NCBI GenBank assembly: GCA_945910005.1
Contig: CAMDTW010000312.1
Span: forward strand, 1-64,000
DNA length: 64,000 nucleotides
Direction: 5' to 3'
Source: Isoperla grammatica
Lineage: Eukaryota > Arthropoda > Insecta > Plecoptera > Perlodidae
Part shown: positions 1 through 9,524 of the stretch, piece by piece
Position numbering within the stretch: the first letter of the stretch is position 1
Layout of the letters: the number at the start of each line of letters is the position of its first letter
The notes under the pieces: model-generated
Databases searched by the model: none
What the model was told of the DNA's origin: nothing
Seen by the model: the letters and a program-made list of their open reading frames with translations, nothing else
Translations under genes and position numbers: made by a program

Positions 1-527
1 CAAGGGATTTCAGCGTCCACTGACTATGAGATTCTATTTGATGACTCAGTCTTAAGCGGTTGTAAGAAACATCTCTATTGGGCCTACATTACAAAAGCCC
101 CCTAATCTACAGCTAGTGGAAACTGATAGTTTTACACATTTGTAATTTGTAATTAAATTTGGCAGCGGGAGGAAGATACCAACTTACGAACATCACAATT
201 CAGCTGGCGGCAAAATCATTTGAAAATTTTTTAAACCATGTTACATTCAAGCATGCTACCAAGCAAAGTTTGCAGGGGGACATAGTTCTAAATTACGACC
301 ATTGGCAATTAAAAAATATGCAATGCATTTTGTTTCACGAGTGCTTGTGGATGGACATTTACTTGACTTGTATATATTATACAAATCTAGAAGATGAAAC
401 TGTATCAGTGGAAGGCCTGAACTCTGAGTTAACAGTAGTATAGTTCTACATTATTAATTGGACCATACATTTTTCTAACACGGAACTAGGCCTACTTCTT
501 TTAAACAAATCCTATAGTCTATACTGA

Positions 528-960
528 ATGCCAGAGATAGTCGCAGGATTTCATATTCTTAATGTCAGAACTTACATTCCAAAACCTATGAGGTGCTTTT
601 CATGTCAGCGTTTTACCACACCAAAAGCACTTGCAAAAGCAAACCAGTATGTCGTGCCTGTGGCCTCGACTTTCACGAGGACTCGGTTTGTACTGCTGCG
701 ACTAAATGCATCAACTGCCAAGGTCCCCATAGTGCGTCCTCGCGAGAGTGTCCGAAGTGGGTGGAAGAAAAGAAAATTCAGGAACTAATGGCTTTAGAAC
801 GCATCCCTATGACAGAAGCAAGACGTCGCTACAGAATTATGTGCCTTACTAGTACCTTACCTTTTTCATTCGCGCAAGCTGTTACAAGTAGGCGAATAGA
901 AACCGTTCATGGTGTTGACAATGCCAAAGAAGAAGAAAATATTCAACTGAAGGACAAATA
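528..960 (+). pseudogene. I/Nimb-clade LINE ORF1 (gag-like) fragment with CCHC knuckles
   Basis: RNA-binding first ORF of an I-clade LINE. It begins in one frame with a segment resembling the YIPKPMRCF lead-in to the knuckles, then shifts frame near 610. The second frame carries RAC-x-LDFHEDSVC and CINCQGPHSASSREC zinc knuckles followed by CPKWVEEKKIQEL, a signature of I/Nimb ORF1 proteins (family knowledge). A degraded coiled-coil-like tail rich in K, E and Q can be followed with stops to about 1200. One frameshift and no intact start make it a remnant. An I-like reverse transcriptase piece lies on the opposite strand near 9 kb, but nothing shows that the two were one element. Confidence 0.6.
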
Positions 961-1521
961 AAAACGCTCCTCGAAGTGCAGAAGCAACTATAGGAACAAC
1001 TTGCCGAGGAAGGTAATCAAATTAAAGAGCAGAACAACAAAATACAAGAACTCATTTCCATTATCAGGTTTCAAGATACAGTAGATAAAACCCAGCCCCA
1101 CAACAAGACAGTACAAGAAGACAAGACAAAAGAAGAACCACAAAAGGAACACACACTGTTAAGAGTTATCGGCAGCAGCGTGGCTGCTCGACTTCATGAG
1201 GGGGCTGAGGAAGGGACGAGGTATTAGGGGTTGGCCCATAGAGAGAGCGAGACCGGACTACGAACGAGTAAACTGGTAAGGTAGCTTGCAAGCCCCGCCC
1301 ACCCTTCCACAAGCCTGTGTGAGTAGTGAATACCGGGAAAGGTCTCGTGTCAAGTACCTAGCTGATCTGATTGTCAAACCAAATCGTAAACATGAGCGGC
1401 TGGACTGTCATTGGAATTCATTGGAATTATTGAAAGGCAATTTCAATGTGATAAGTTGATAACATCACGTTGGATGGTATATACCCAAGTAACTAGCTAA
1501 CTACAGCATGTACGCCATATT

Positions 1522-3646
1522 AGACCTTGGGCCAGCTATAACCCCCCCTCCCCCCCTCCCCCCCCCCCCCCGGTGCGGAAGGTCCAAAAGTGGTTTTGAG
1601 TACTTTGACATATTGACTTTCGATTTTCACTTGTTAACCAACATGGTTTTGGTGGGTGCACTCACCAGGGGTGTCCAAATGTGGTACTGTGGAAACCATA
1701 AAAATATTAATTGAGGTATGTTGCCAGTTCAAATAAGTAACTATTTTTATAAAAATGTACTCTTTTATACGTAAGCTACTAAATAATACAATTTGTTGAT
1801 TTTCAGGGTTACACAAACTAGTTATCTATTCATGTTTTGTTTTTATTTCGAGCAAAAAATCTATATATTTTGGCCGCTCTGTAACGCCCCACCCCTCAAA
1901 TAATGGAAGGTCTAATAGTGGTTTCGATTACTTTTATATATGTACTTTCGATTTTCACTTGTTAGCCAACATGGTTTTGGCGGGTGCATCTACCAGGGTT
2001 GTCCAAATGTGCCACCATACAAATCGATATTAATATTATATGCAATTCTTGACAATAAATCAAAAAAGTTGTAAGTATATAACCTCAAGCATCTAAAATG
2101 CTTGATAAAATGATTTTTTTATTTTTCAGGGGTGAGAAAAACATTCTATGTACATTTTATGTTAAATTTTAAGGTAAAATGTATCATGTTTGCCCCATCT
2201 GTAACCCCCCACCCCTCCAATATTGGAAGGTCTGAAAGTGTTTTTGTATACTTTGATACATAACCTTTTAATTTTTAAAGCAAAGATGGTTTTTGTGAGT
2301 GCACTTACCAGGGCTATCCAAAATGTCGAAATAGTGAGCAATATTAATGATAATTGTGATTTTGACAATAAAATGAACATTTTTGGAATTAAGTAACCTT
2401 TAACACATTGAAATTGTTAATTATACATTTTCCCATTTAAATGGTCGCACAACATAATATATAATACATATAATTTAATAATGTATACATTTTATGTGTT
2501 AACTTTGAGCATAACATGAATAGGGTTTACCCCATGTTCCCCATAAGCCGGAAAGTTTAGAACTGTTTTTGGATACTTTGGTACACTGTGTTTTGATTTT
2601 AGCTTGTTAGCCAACATAGTTTTGGTGGATGCACCCACCAGGGGTATCCAAACATGGCGAAATAAGGAGCAATATTGATGTTAATTGCGATTCTGGACAA
2701 TAAATTAACAATTCTGGGCGTATATTTTCTTTAACATTCAAAATACTTAATTTAATACATTTTTCCATTCAAGGGGTGCACAAAACTTTCCATATACATT
2801 TTTTGGTTTACTAAGAGTAGATAGTATATAGTTTTGCCAGTCTATGACCTCCCATATTACCCACATTGTGGAAGATGATGGAAGCGGGTTTGAGTACTTG
2901 AATACATTGTCTTCGCATTTTTACTCAATATACAACATGGTTTTAGCGGATGCACCCACCAGGGGTGTTAAAATGTGGCATCTCAAATGTATATACATAA
3001 ATATTAATTGCGTTTCTTGAGCGTTTATGTAAGTATGTTTGTTATTTTGTGACTTTTGACTGTTCCACCAACTAAGTGACATGCATTTGTATCATGAAAG
3101 CTGCACAATCCTTAAATAAACGTGGTTCTCTTTTAAAGACGTTAATTAATGTAAAAAAAAATTAAATTAAAAATTAAAACAAAAACCTAAAATGGATATT
3201 ATTCTATGGAAATCACATATTACAAACAATGTTAATACACTTACGTATATTTCAAAGCTACAAACAAAAAAAATGGAAACTTCTCACCTTTATTAGCTAA
3301 TAGTGCAAAAAATAGCGATCGAAGATGGATTTTGACGTTTAAAGCGGGATTACCCCTGAAAATGTATAATTGACATGTATAATAAATTACTTATTCGTAA
3401 TGTACTCATCAAGACCTTTCATTAGAGTAAAACTAACTACTTTCGTACTACAAGACTCACAATTAATATTTGTACTATTTAGACCAAAATCTTTGGACAC
3501 CCCTGGTGGGCTGTTCCACCAAAGTTGTGTTAGCTAACAAGTGAAAATCAAAATGTTTTAAGAGGTACACAAAACCACTTTCAAACCTTCCGCACCGGGG
3601 GGGGGGGGGGGGGGGGGGAGGGTTTCTATTAGCTGGCCCATGGTCT
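1522..3646. mobile_element. Long inverted-repeat (foldback-like) element with tandem inner repeats
   Basis: The left end (AGACCTTGGGCCAGCTA, about 1523) and the right end (about 3645, reverse strand AGACCATGGGCCAGCTA) are inverted copies. Each is followed by a C-run and GGTGCGGAAGGT-type sequence. Between them a ~325-bp unit is repeated about five times, with copies near 1570, 1890, 2205, 2545 and 2865. Its hallmarks are GGAAGGTC, CACTTGTTAGCCAACATGG and CACCAGGGGTGTCCAAA. One unit is inverted at 3486-3600. No coding capacity is visible. Target duplications could not be settled. It looks like a non-autonomous DNA transposon whose subterminal repeat was amplified. Confidence 0.6.
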
Positions 3647-3873
3647 TTATATGTTTATGTTGTATTCTATGAACTTAAATGCTTTTTTATAAAATATAAT
3701 CGTATTATATTTTTTACGTTTTGGTAAAATTTCATCGAAAAAAGTTACCTGAAACTTGCACACAAAATTATGGCGGGAGAAGGGAGAAACAAGAAACACC
3801 ATTTTGCAGACAATATCTCTCACAACAAGGGTTTAGTATCAAATTTGTTTCTAGAAGGTGCAATTTTTACTGG

Positions 3874-4242
3874 ATTGATGGTTGATTAATGGGGCTTAAC
3901 GTCTCCTATTTTCGCAACTATGGCCAATCGAGACGATGAGCGGGTGATAATGAAGATGAGAAAGATGATGATTAAGAATAAAGACACATCCGAATCAAAT
4001 CCATTGTACGTCACGTGGGTCGTCATACGACAGTCCAGCAAGGGAGGGCAGGGCCAAGTGGGAGGAGAAATCTTCAGTGGGGCAGTGGGAGGGGAGGGCC
4101 AGGGTCTCCTTTTGTCGCCTCTTACGACTAGCAGAGTCACTCGATGGGCCTATTCTACCTCGGGCCGAGACGGGTCTCCTTTTGTCGCCTCTTACGACTA
4201 GCAGAGTCACTCTGGGCCTATCCTTGCCCGGGCCCAGACGGG
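3874..4242 (-). mobile_element. SINE-like retroposon, type B, head duplicated
   Basis: Reads on the minus strand from a CCCGTCT head to an (AATC)n-type tail. It is flanked by the 13-bp duplication CAATTTTTACTGG (3861-3873 and 4243-4255). The head module, with its GTCGTAAGAGGCGAC hairpin, is present twice in tandem with a period of ~70 bp. Confidence 0.8.
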
Positions 4243-4473
4243 CAATTTTTACTGGTAATCACAACGATAATTCAACAAAAAACTACTTCAAAATTTCAAT
4301 TTAAGCATCAACACGCGGCCGCATCACAATATCAACAAATTATAGGAGGTATGCATTACGTCACAACATAAGAAATATACCGCACAAAAATAATCGTTTT
4401 ACCGTCTGCAAAAAAAAAAACAACAACAACAAAGAAGACGGACTAAATCAGTGTATGTGTAGACATATTTCAG

Positions 4474-4798
4474 ATCTAGTTATTTGAGTATCGTGGAGCG
4501 TTGTAATGGATTATTAAAGAGTCGCTGGAGATGCCTTCTCAGGCATAGGGTATTGCATTACCATCTTGAGAAGGCATCTCAAATAATTATGGCTGCCGCG
4601 GTACTCCACAATATGTGTGTGGAGTACGGCGTTCCTCCACAAGCTGCGCAAGACCATGACGCTGAAGGGGAACTAGACTTCGGAATGGGAATTGGTGGAG
4701 AGCAAGCTGAAGCTGAAGTCATCAGAAATGTAAACCCAATCCTGGCAAATGCACGCAGGTTGCAACAGGGCCTGATTCACGTTGAACTTACACGCTAG
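4474..4798 (+). pseudogene. Harbinger (HARBI1-type) transposase, C-terminal exon
   Basis: The C-terminal end of a DDE_Tnp_4 / Harbinger transposase. The exon opens after a TTTCAG acceptor and reads SIVERCNGLLKSRWRCL, then AAAVLHNMCVEYG, ending at a TAG. The E-R-x-NG-x-LK-x-RWR and AVLHN motifs are typical of the last part of these nucleases, after the catalytic core (family knowledge). No upstream exons with the catalytic aspartates were found. Its sequence differs from the minus-strand Harbinger transposase at 25-26.7 kb, so it comes from another family member. Confidence 0.6.
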
Positions 4799-5631
4799 GC
4801 AATTCGGTAGGGCAATTCTTCTTTCACTGGTACGGACATATTACTTTCTTGTGCAGTCTTCTCATATCTGCTTCTTAAATCAAACAAACAGTTTGCTGTA
4901 GAGTCTAAAATAATGTGATAAGTGTAAACATGAAGCAGTCACTTTCCAATGCCCTATAATATATGATCAACAAAATCTAACGAGGGAAGTCTGTTTGCTA
5001 AAGAACAAAATACAGAAGAATTTAAATTTCCAAGAGCATGCAGAGCAGCCTTCTCAACAGTTGCAAGCAGTTCAACTGCCTCAAACACTTCCAATGCACA
5101 ATGTAGAAGACATGGAAGCTGCTCTGGCTAACAAAGACACGTATGCAAAATTAGTAAGTTGCTAGAATTACTAAGCTTGTATCCTACATGAAACTAAAAA
5201 TTATTTATCCATAGGCCTACCCAAGATAACAACATTTGCTTGTTCAATGTGCGAGAGCTTAAAATCATGTTTGCTACACTGCTCATTAGGCACCCCAAAA
5301 TTAAATTGAGCCAACGCTTCAATGAAAACCGACTTTCCTTACCAGTACAATACAAAATGGTTAAGATGCCAATCCGAAAAAAATAGTAGGCCTAGCGTAT
5401 CTGATTGTTGATTGGATTTATTTTTAAGACAAATATACCAACAGATAACACAACTTTTATAATGTGTGCTCTCTAAAAAATGCTTATAAGCCTACTGTAG
5501 TTGTTATTTATGGCCAAATCTTTGTTTTTGCTATTCGATCAATGCAGTTCCTATTTGGTGTTTTCCTAGTAGGCCGACTTGTATCACATTTTGTAGTATA
5601 AATAGGTAATAAATTGTTGGCCATAACACAT
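4799..5631. other. Non-coding stretch apart from the orphan exon
   Basis: AT-rich sequence with short AGGCCTA motifs. Apart from the possible exon at 4998-5153, I see no gene, RNA or recognisable repeat. Confidence 0.4.
4998..5153 (+). pseudogene. Possible DUF4806-like exon (paralogue of the 9.5-13.4 kb gene)
   Basis: An open stretch ends at a good donor (TTA|GTAAGT) and reads LPMHNVEDMEAALANKDTYAKL. This parallels the residues just before the phase-0 intron of the DUF4806 gene further on (FPLNTLRGLQKFEKHIAEK, exon ending 12655). The matching downstream exons are not visible. It is best read as an orphan duplicate exon. The similarity is short, so this is tentative. Confidence 0.3.
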
Positions 5632-5643
5632 TTCTCTTCATGC

Positions 5644-5954
5644 TTTAATTGATTATTTAGGCTTAACGTCTCATATTTTTTGCAACGAAGCTAATCGAGA
5701 CGATGAGTGGGTGATATATGAAGATGAAATAGGGGGCTGTTTGGAGGAAAGGGGACAATAGGAGGGCGGGGTGGAAAGGGGAAGGTGGAGGAAAGGGGCT
5801 TGGGGTGTGGACTGCACTTCGTCTGACTTCTCCTCCTCGACCAGTCCAGCTAGGGTGGCCCTACCAGAAGCATACGCTTCCGCCGGAATAGCTCTAGGAA
5901 TCATTAAAGCACGCAAACCTGCCCACCGCGATAAGGTAGCAGTCCATGGGCAGG
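5644..5954 (-). mobile_element. SINE-like retroposon, type A, full length
   Basis: Head A begins at 5954 on the minus strand and the tail ends at 5644. It is flanked by the 12-bp duplication TTCTCTTCATGC (5632-5643 and 5955-5966). Confidence 0.85.
5809..5954 (-). ncRNA. HDV-like ribozyme candidate (SINE head A)
   Basis: The 146-nt head starts at the element's 5' terminus. P1 is CCTGCCC with GGGCAGG, P2 is GGACTGC with GCAGTCC, L3 contains UAUCGC, and a CGAA in J4/2 lies just before the P2 3' strand. See the 17478-17623 entry for the full fold. Confidence 0.55.
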
Positions 5955-6009
5955 TTCTCTTCATGCAATAAAAATGTTATTAAGTGCACTTTTGATGATT
6001 GCACAAGAC

Positions 6010-6240
6010 ATGATCGGGTGGTAATGAAGATGATGACGAAGAATAAAGCCAGTTCCGAATCAGATCAATTGCAGGTCGCGTGAGTCGTCAAACGGGAGTC
6101 CAAAAAGGGAGGGCAGGTCCATGTGGGAGGAGAATTATTCAGTGGGACAGTGGGGTGGGGGGAAGACAGGGTGTCCTTTCGTCGCCTCTTACGACTAACA
6201 GAGTCACTCTGGGTATATTCTTCCCCAGGCTCAGACGGGC
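6010..6240 (-). mobile_element. SINE-like retroposon, type B, partial
   Basis: It contains the type B middle (GTGGGAGGAG, CAGTGGGACAGTGG) and a single head module with CGCCTCTTACGACTA ending near CAGACGGG. The (AATC)n tail end is missing: similarity starts inside the GATGAG-like region near 6010, so the 3' part has been lost or eroded. Confidence 0.6.
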
Positions 6241-6419
6241 TGTAGCCTATTGTTACTATGGCCGTTTTCAGTTTAATTTAAACTTATGCTTGTAACTCTA
6301 GTTCCACTGTGGTTGCTAGAGTTACGTATTTAAACTAGTTCTTAGGCCTAAGTCTAAATGCACTTATCTATACAATTTGTTAGTACATAGGGCTTACTAC
6401 CAAACAAAGCTACAATTAC

Positions 6420-6691
6420 ATTATTTGGTGGAACGGAGAACATACAGTGAAAAACGCAAAAAGAGTTGGCGAGGGTGCCCCAGAGGCCACAACGGCAGCG
6501 AAATGGTCAAAACGAGTCGACCACCGTGAAAAACTGATAAGGGAGACTAGGGCCACAGAAGTGGGCATGGATACCCGGGGAGTTGGGCCAATAATCATAA
6601 ACCTTCATGCAAGCGATGACACCAAAAGCGACGAGACAGACGAGGATGATGACGAGCTATGGCGGTTCCGCTATGAAGCTAGAACAAACTG
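6420..6691 (+). CDS. Hypothetical acidic-tailed open segment
   Basis: An open frame of about 80 codons (first ATG at 6447, stop at 6690). It has a basic first half (KNAKRVGEG, AAKWSKRVDHREKL) and an acidic end (SDDTKSDETDEDDDELW). I do not recognise a family. It could be the last exon of a transposon accessory protein, but no acceptor or neighbouring exon supports that. The base composition is plainly less AT-rich than the surroundings. Confidence 0.25.
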
Positions 6692-7129
6692 ACATTTTTG
6701 AAAAGAATAGTCTGCAAATGCTGCCATGGATAATTTATTTACACTTTGCCACTCTCTAGATAGTCTAATAATTTTATTTATATATATATATGGATTTGTT
6801 GTCTACCGGGATATTCCGCCGCTTGTGTGAGTATATTGGTGCGGTCCGAAGTCTGTCACCTATTGCTCAACATCTTGCCAGAATTGCATCTGTCATGATC
6901 ACGAGTCCCAATCACGTCCTTCTCATTCAAGAGCCTAGCGTCAACTGACTTTCGACAGCCGAGGTGCGCGTTGTCTGTATACCCACTGCTGTAGAAGGTG
7001 GAGGTGCGGGGCGGCGCGGTTCTATTGTTAATCTTGAAGGATACGCCATCTCGTCCGAGGAAAGCACTGATGCGGTGGCGTTCGTTTTTGCTGGTGGTGT
7101 TTGCCTTAGTTTCACATGGAATGGGGTCA

Positions 7130-7131
<2 letters not shown>

Positions 7132-7190
<59 letters not shown>

Positions 7191-7195
7191 TATAT
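7132..7195. repeat. (TA)n microsatellite
   Basis: An uninterrupted alternating AT run of about 56 bp, then a short impure extension. Confidence 0.95.
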
Positions 7196-7568
7196 GTTAA
7201 GTTTCAAATTCTCACGGCTATATGTCAAATAATTGTGTTTTGGGGTATTATCACGTGAGTTGTATAATGAGGGTTCTGACTTACCCCCTCCATCCCGACG
7301 TTTCGATGTAATATCATACATCCTCTTCAGGGGTTCCACCGAGTCTACTTCCTCCCGCTCGGCCGGTGCTATCCTTGCATTGCAAAACAGTGAATAATCA
7401 CTAATGTGCAATGACACTCAAATAGTGATTATTTAAATTACTTGTAGGGCTATTTTAGATTATATAAGTTCATATTATGTTAATGTTAATGTACTGATAG
7501 AGGTGGCTCAGTGGTAAGACGCGAGACTCTACTTCGGGAGGTCTTAGGACATACTCAGTAGCAGGTCA

Positions 7569-7923
7569 ATGACTACGAATGTCACGCAAGTTTAAGGCGT
7601 CTAGGATGAAGGCGCCTTGGTTCCAATAGGTTGCAGAGTGTGGTAGGCCTATACACGTTGAATTTACCTCAAGGCGGCGGCGATATAACTCGCTTGGGCA
7701 AACAAGTTGGAGGTTAGAACTTCACTTTGATTTAAGTGATATACACGTCAAAGGGGCTCCGCGATGCACGGCTTGTGTTGTGATTGGCTGAATTCGCAGC
7801 CGGTGTAGATAAGGGCGCTTCAGATTGACGTGATATAGAGAGCAGATTCCTCACTCGGCTACCGATTGAAAGCAAGGCGCCTTCATCCCAAGCACGTTAA
7901 ACTTGCGTGATATACGTAGTCAT
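7569..7923. mobile_element. Foldback / MITE-like element 1
   Basis: Two inverted arms of ~62 bp (7569-7630 and 7861-7923) share ATGACTACG, CACGCAAGTTTAA and GATGAAGGCGCCTTG. The ~230-bp centre is non-coding. No clear target duplication was seen. Confidence 0.6.
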
Positions 7924-7927
7924 AGGC

Positions 7928-8088
7928 TAGTTGTCCGAAGACTACCTTACGAATGCTTTCGTTACAAGCGAGGGGCTAGTAGCCAATCAGTGATTGGTAT
8001 TTGCGCAGGGTTGTCTCGAGCAGTTCGTGGTTGGTTAAGAGTGCCTCGCCTGTGACGAAAGCATCTGTAAGATAGTCTTGTGTCAAGT
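7928..8088. mobile_element. Foldback / MITE-like element 2
   Basis: Inverted arms of ~48 bp (7928-7975 and 8041-8088) share AAGACTA, CTTAC and ATGCTTTCGT. It abuts the first foldback, so the two may form one compound element. Confidence 0.55.
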
Positions 8089-8689
8089 ATATATGCTCTG
8101 TATGCCTACAATCATTTCCAAGACCTTGTTATTAATATCTCCTTACTGATATATGTGAAATATATGTATGCGATAGCACAGAAATGTTTGGCACCATGCT
8201 TATATGCAGAATAACACAAAATGAGTGCAACAATTTCCTGATTTGTATGTGATTAGTAATGATTCCTATTCTGGTGGGTCTAAGTGAGGACCGAAGGATG
8301 CCACGACTTACGCCTATCTTCTAGGGTTAGGCCTCGCCTAGGATACAATGCAAGTAATTACCTTCATGTCACCTAGGCCTAGGGCTAGGTTGGGTTTTGC
8401 CAATGACAGCTTAAAACTTACGCCTGCCTACAGCCTAATAATTATGATCATGTAAAGGCCTAGGCCTACCTTGGCCAGGCCTCATATAAATGAAATGCTA
8501 ATTAAACGAAGATATGTTATGATAAGATTAGGATAACAATCTGTAGGCCTATATCAACAAATAAAGATGCTCAAGAACGCCGCTCAAAAAAAGCAATTGC
8601 GAAATCGTCGACAAAAAGTGATGATATCACAGGTTTTTTAATAAAAGAAGCGATGCCGTTTATTGATATGGCAAATAAAATGTGTGTGA
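8089..8689. other. Non-coding stretch rich in AGGCCTA palindromes
   Basis: Between 8330 and 8550 there are many overlapping CTAGGCCTAG-type motifs. No gene or RNA was recognised. Confidence 0.5.
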
Positions 8690-9490
8690 TAAAAAATTCC
8701 CGATTCGGACTCTAAAACGCCTTTCTGATAAAAAAATTTGCTATGAAATGTGGTAAATGTCCCCTTATTCCCCAGTTGTGGAGAGTTTTTAAAATGCCAT
8801 ATCTCCACGTCGTGTCATAGGCCTTCTCTAAATCGAAGAAAACAGCAACAACGTGTTGCTTCATTAAAAACGCGTTCTGAATGTATCCTTCCAGATGAAC
8901 TACGCTGTCAAGGACAGAGCGGCACCGAGGAAATCCTGACTGTTCTGGGGCAAGTTAGTTCTAGCTTTCCAGTATCAACATCAATCTTTTGTTCACCATC
9001 TTTTCAAACAGCTTACACAAACAACTTGTCAACGAGATTGGGCGGTAACTAGATAGATCTTTTTTGTTCTTGCCTGGTTTGAGGATAGGAATGGTTGTTG
9101 TGTCCTGCCAGGATTTAGGATACGTGTCCTCTAACCAAATACGATTCAAGATCTTAAGTAAGTATTGGTGTGAAGCTGTAGATAGGTGTTTGAACATTTC
9201 ATTATGCAGGTTGTCCGGTCCGGGGGCGCTGTTCTTTAGTTCTTTTAGTATTGAAAAATATTCCCATATAGTAAATGGGAGATTATAGCTTTCTTCCGTG
9301 TGGGAGTCAAAGTTTAAAATATTTCTTTCTTCCTTATCTTAATGTAGAAGGAATGTTTGTGAGTAGTTTCCAGAGCTTGAGACACGGGCATAATATTCGC
9401 CCAAGGCATCGGCAATCTCTATCTGGGTGGTCACGAGGCGGCCGTTAACCGAAACACCAGTAGGGCTAGAGGAAGTATTTTTACCGGCGA
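8690..9490 (-). pseudogene. I/Nimb-clade LINE reverse transcriptase fragment
   Basis: Minus-strand remains of a non-LTR reverse transcriptase. In order it shows a linker with SAPGPDNLHNEM, then TIPILKPGKNKKDLSSYRP, SLTSCLCKLFEKMVN, and after a frame change HVVAVFFDLEKAYDTTWRYG, the motif with the first catalytic aspartate. The xADD box is absent because the copy stops at 8690. The VFFDLEKAYDTTWRYGI wording is typical of I/Nimb-type elements (family knowledge). At least one stop and one frameshift show decay. It lies just upstream of the first visible DUF4806-gene exon, so it probably sits in an intron or the promoter region. Confidence 0.7.
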
Positions 9491-9524
9491 TTTTTTTGTT
9501 TGTTTATTTGTAATATATTTTTAG

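Noticed and set aside
159..443. 94-codon open frame near the window start
   Set aside because: No recognisable motif, no splice context and an AT-rich composition like its surroundings.
7499..7565. tRNA-like sequence (GGTGGCTCAGTGGTAAGACG)
   Set aside because: It resembles an A box, but no acceptable B box, acceptor stem or anticodon arm follows. It could be a decayed tRNA-derived SINE head.
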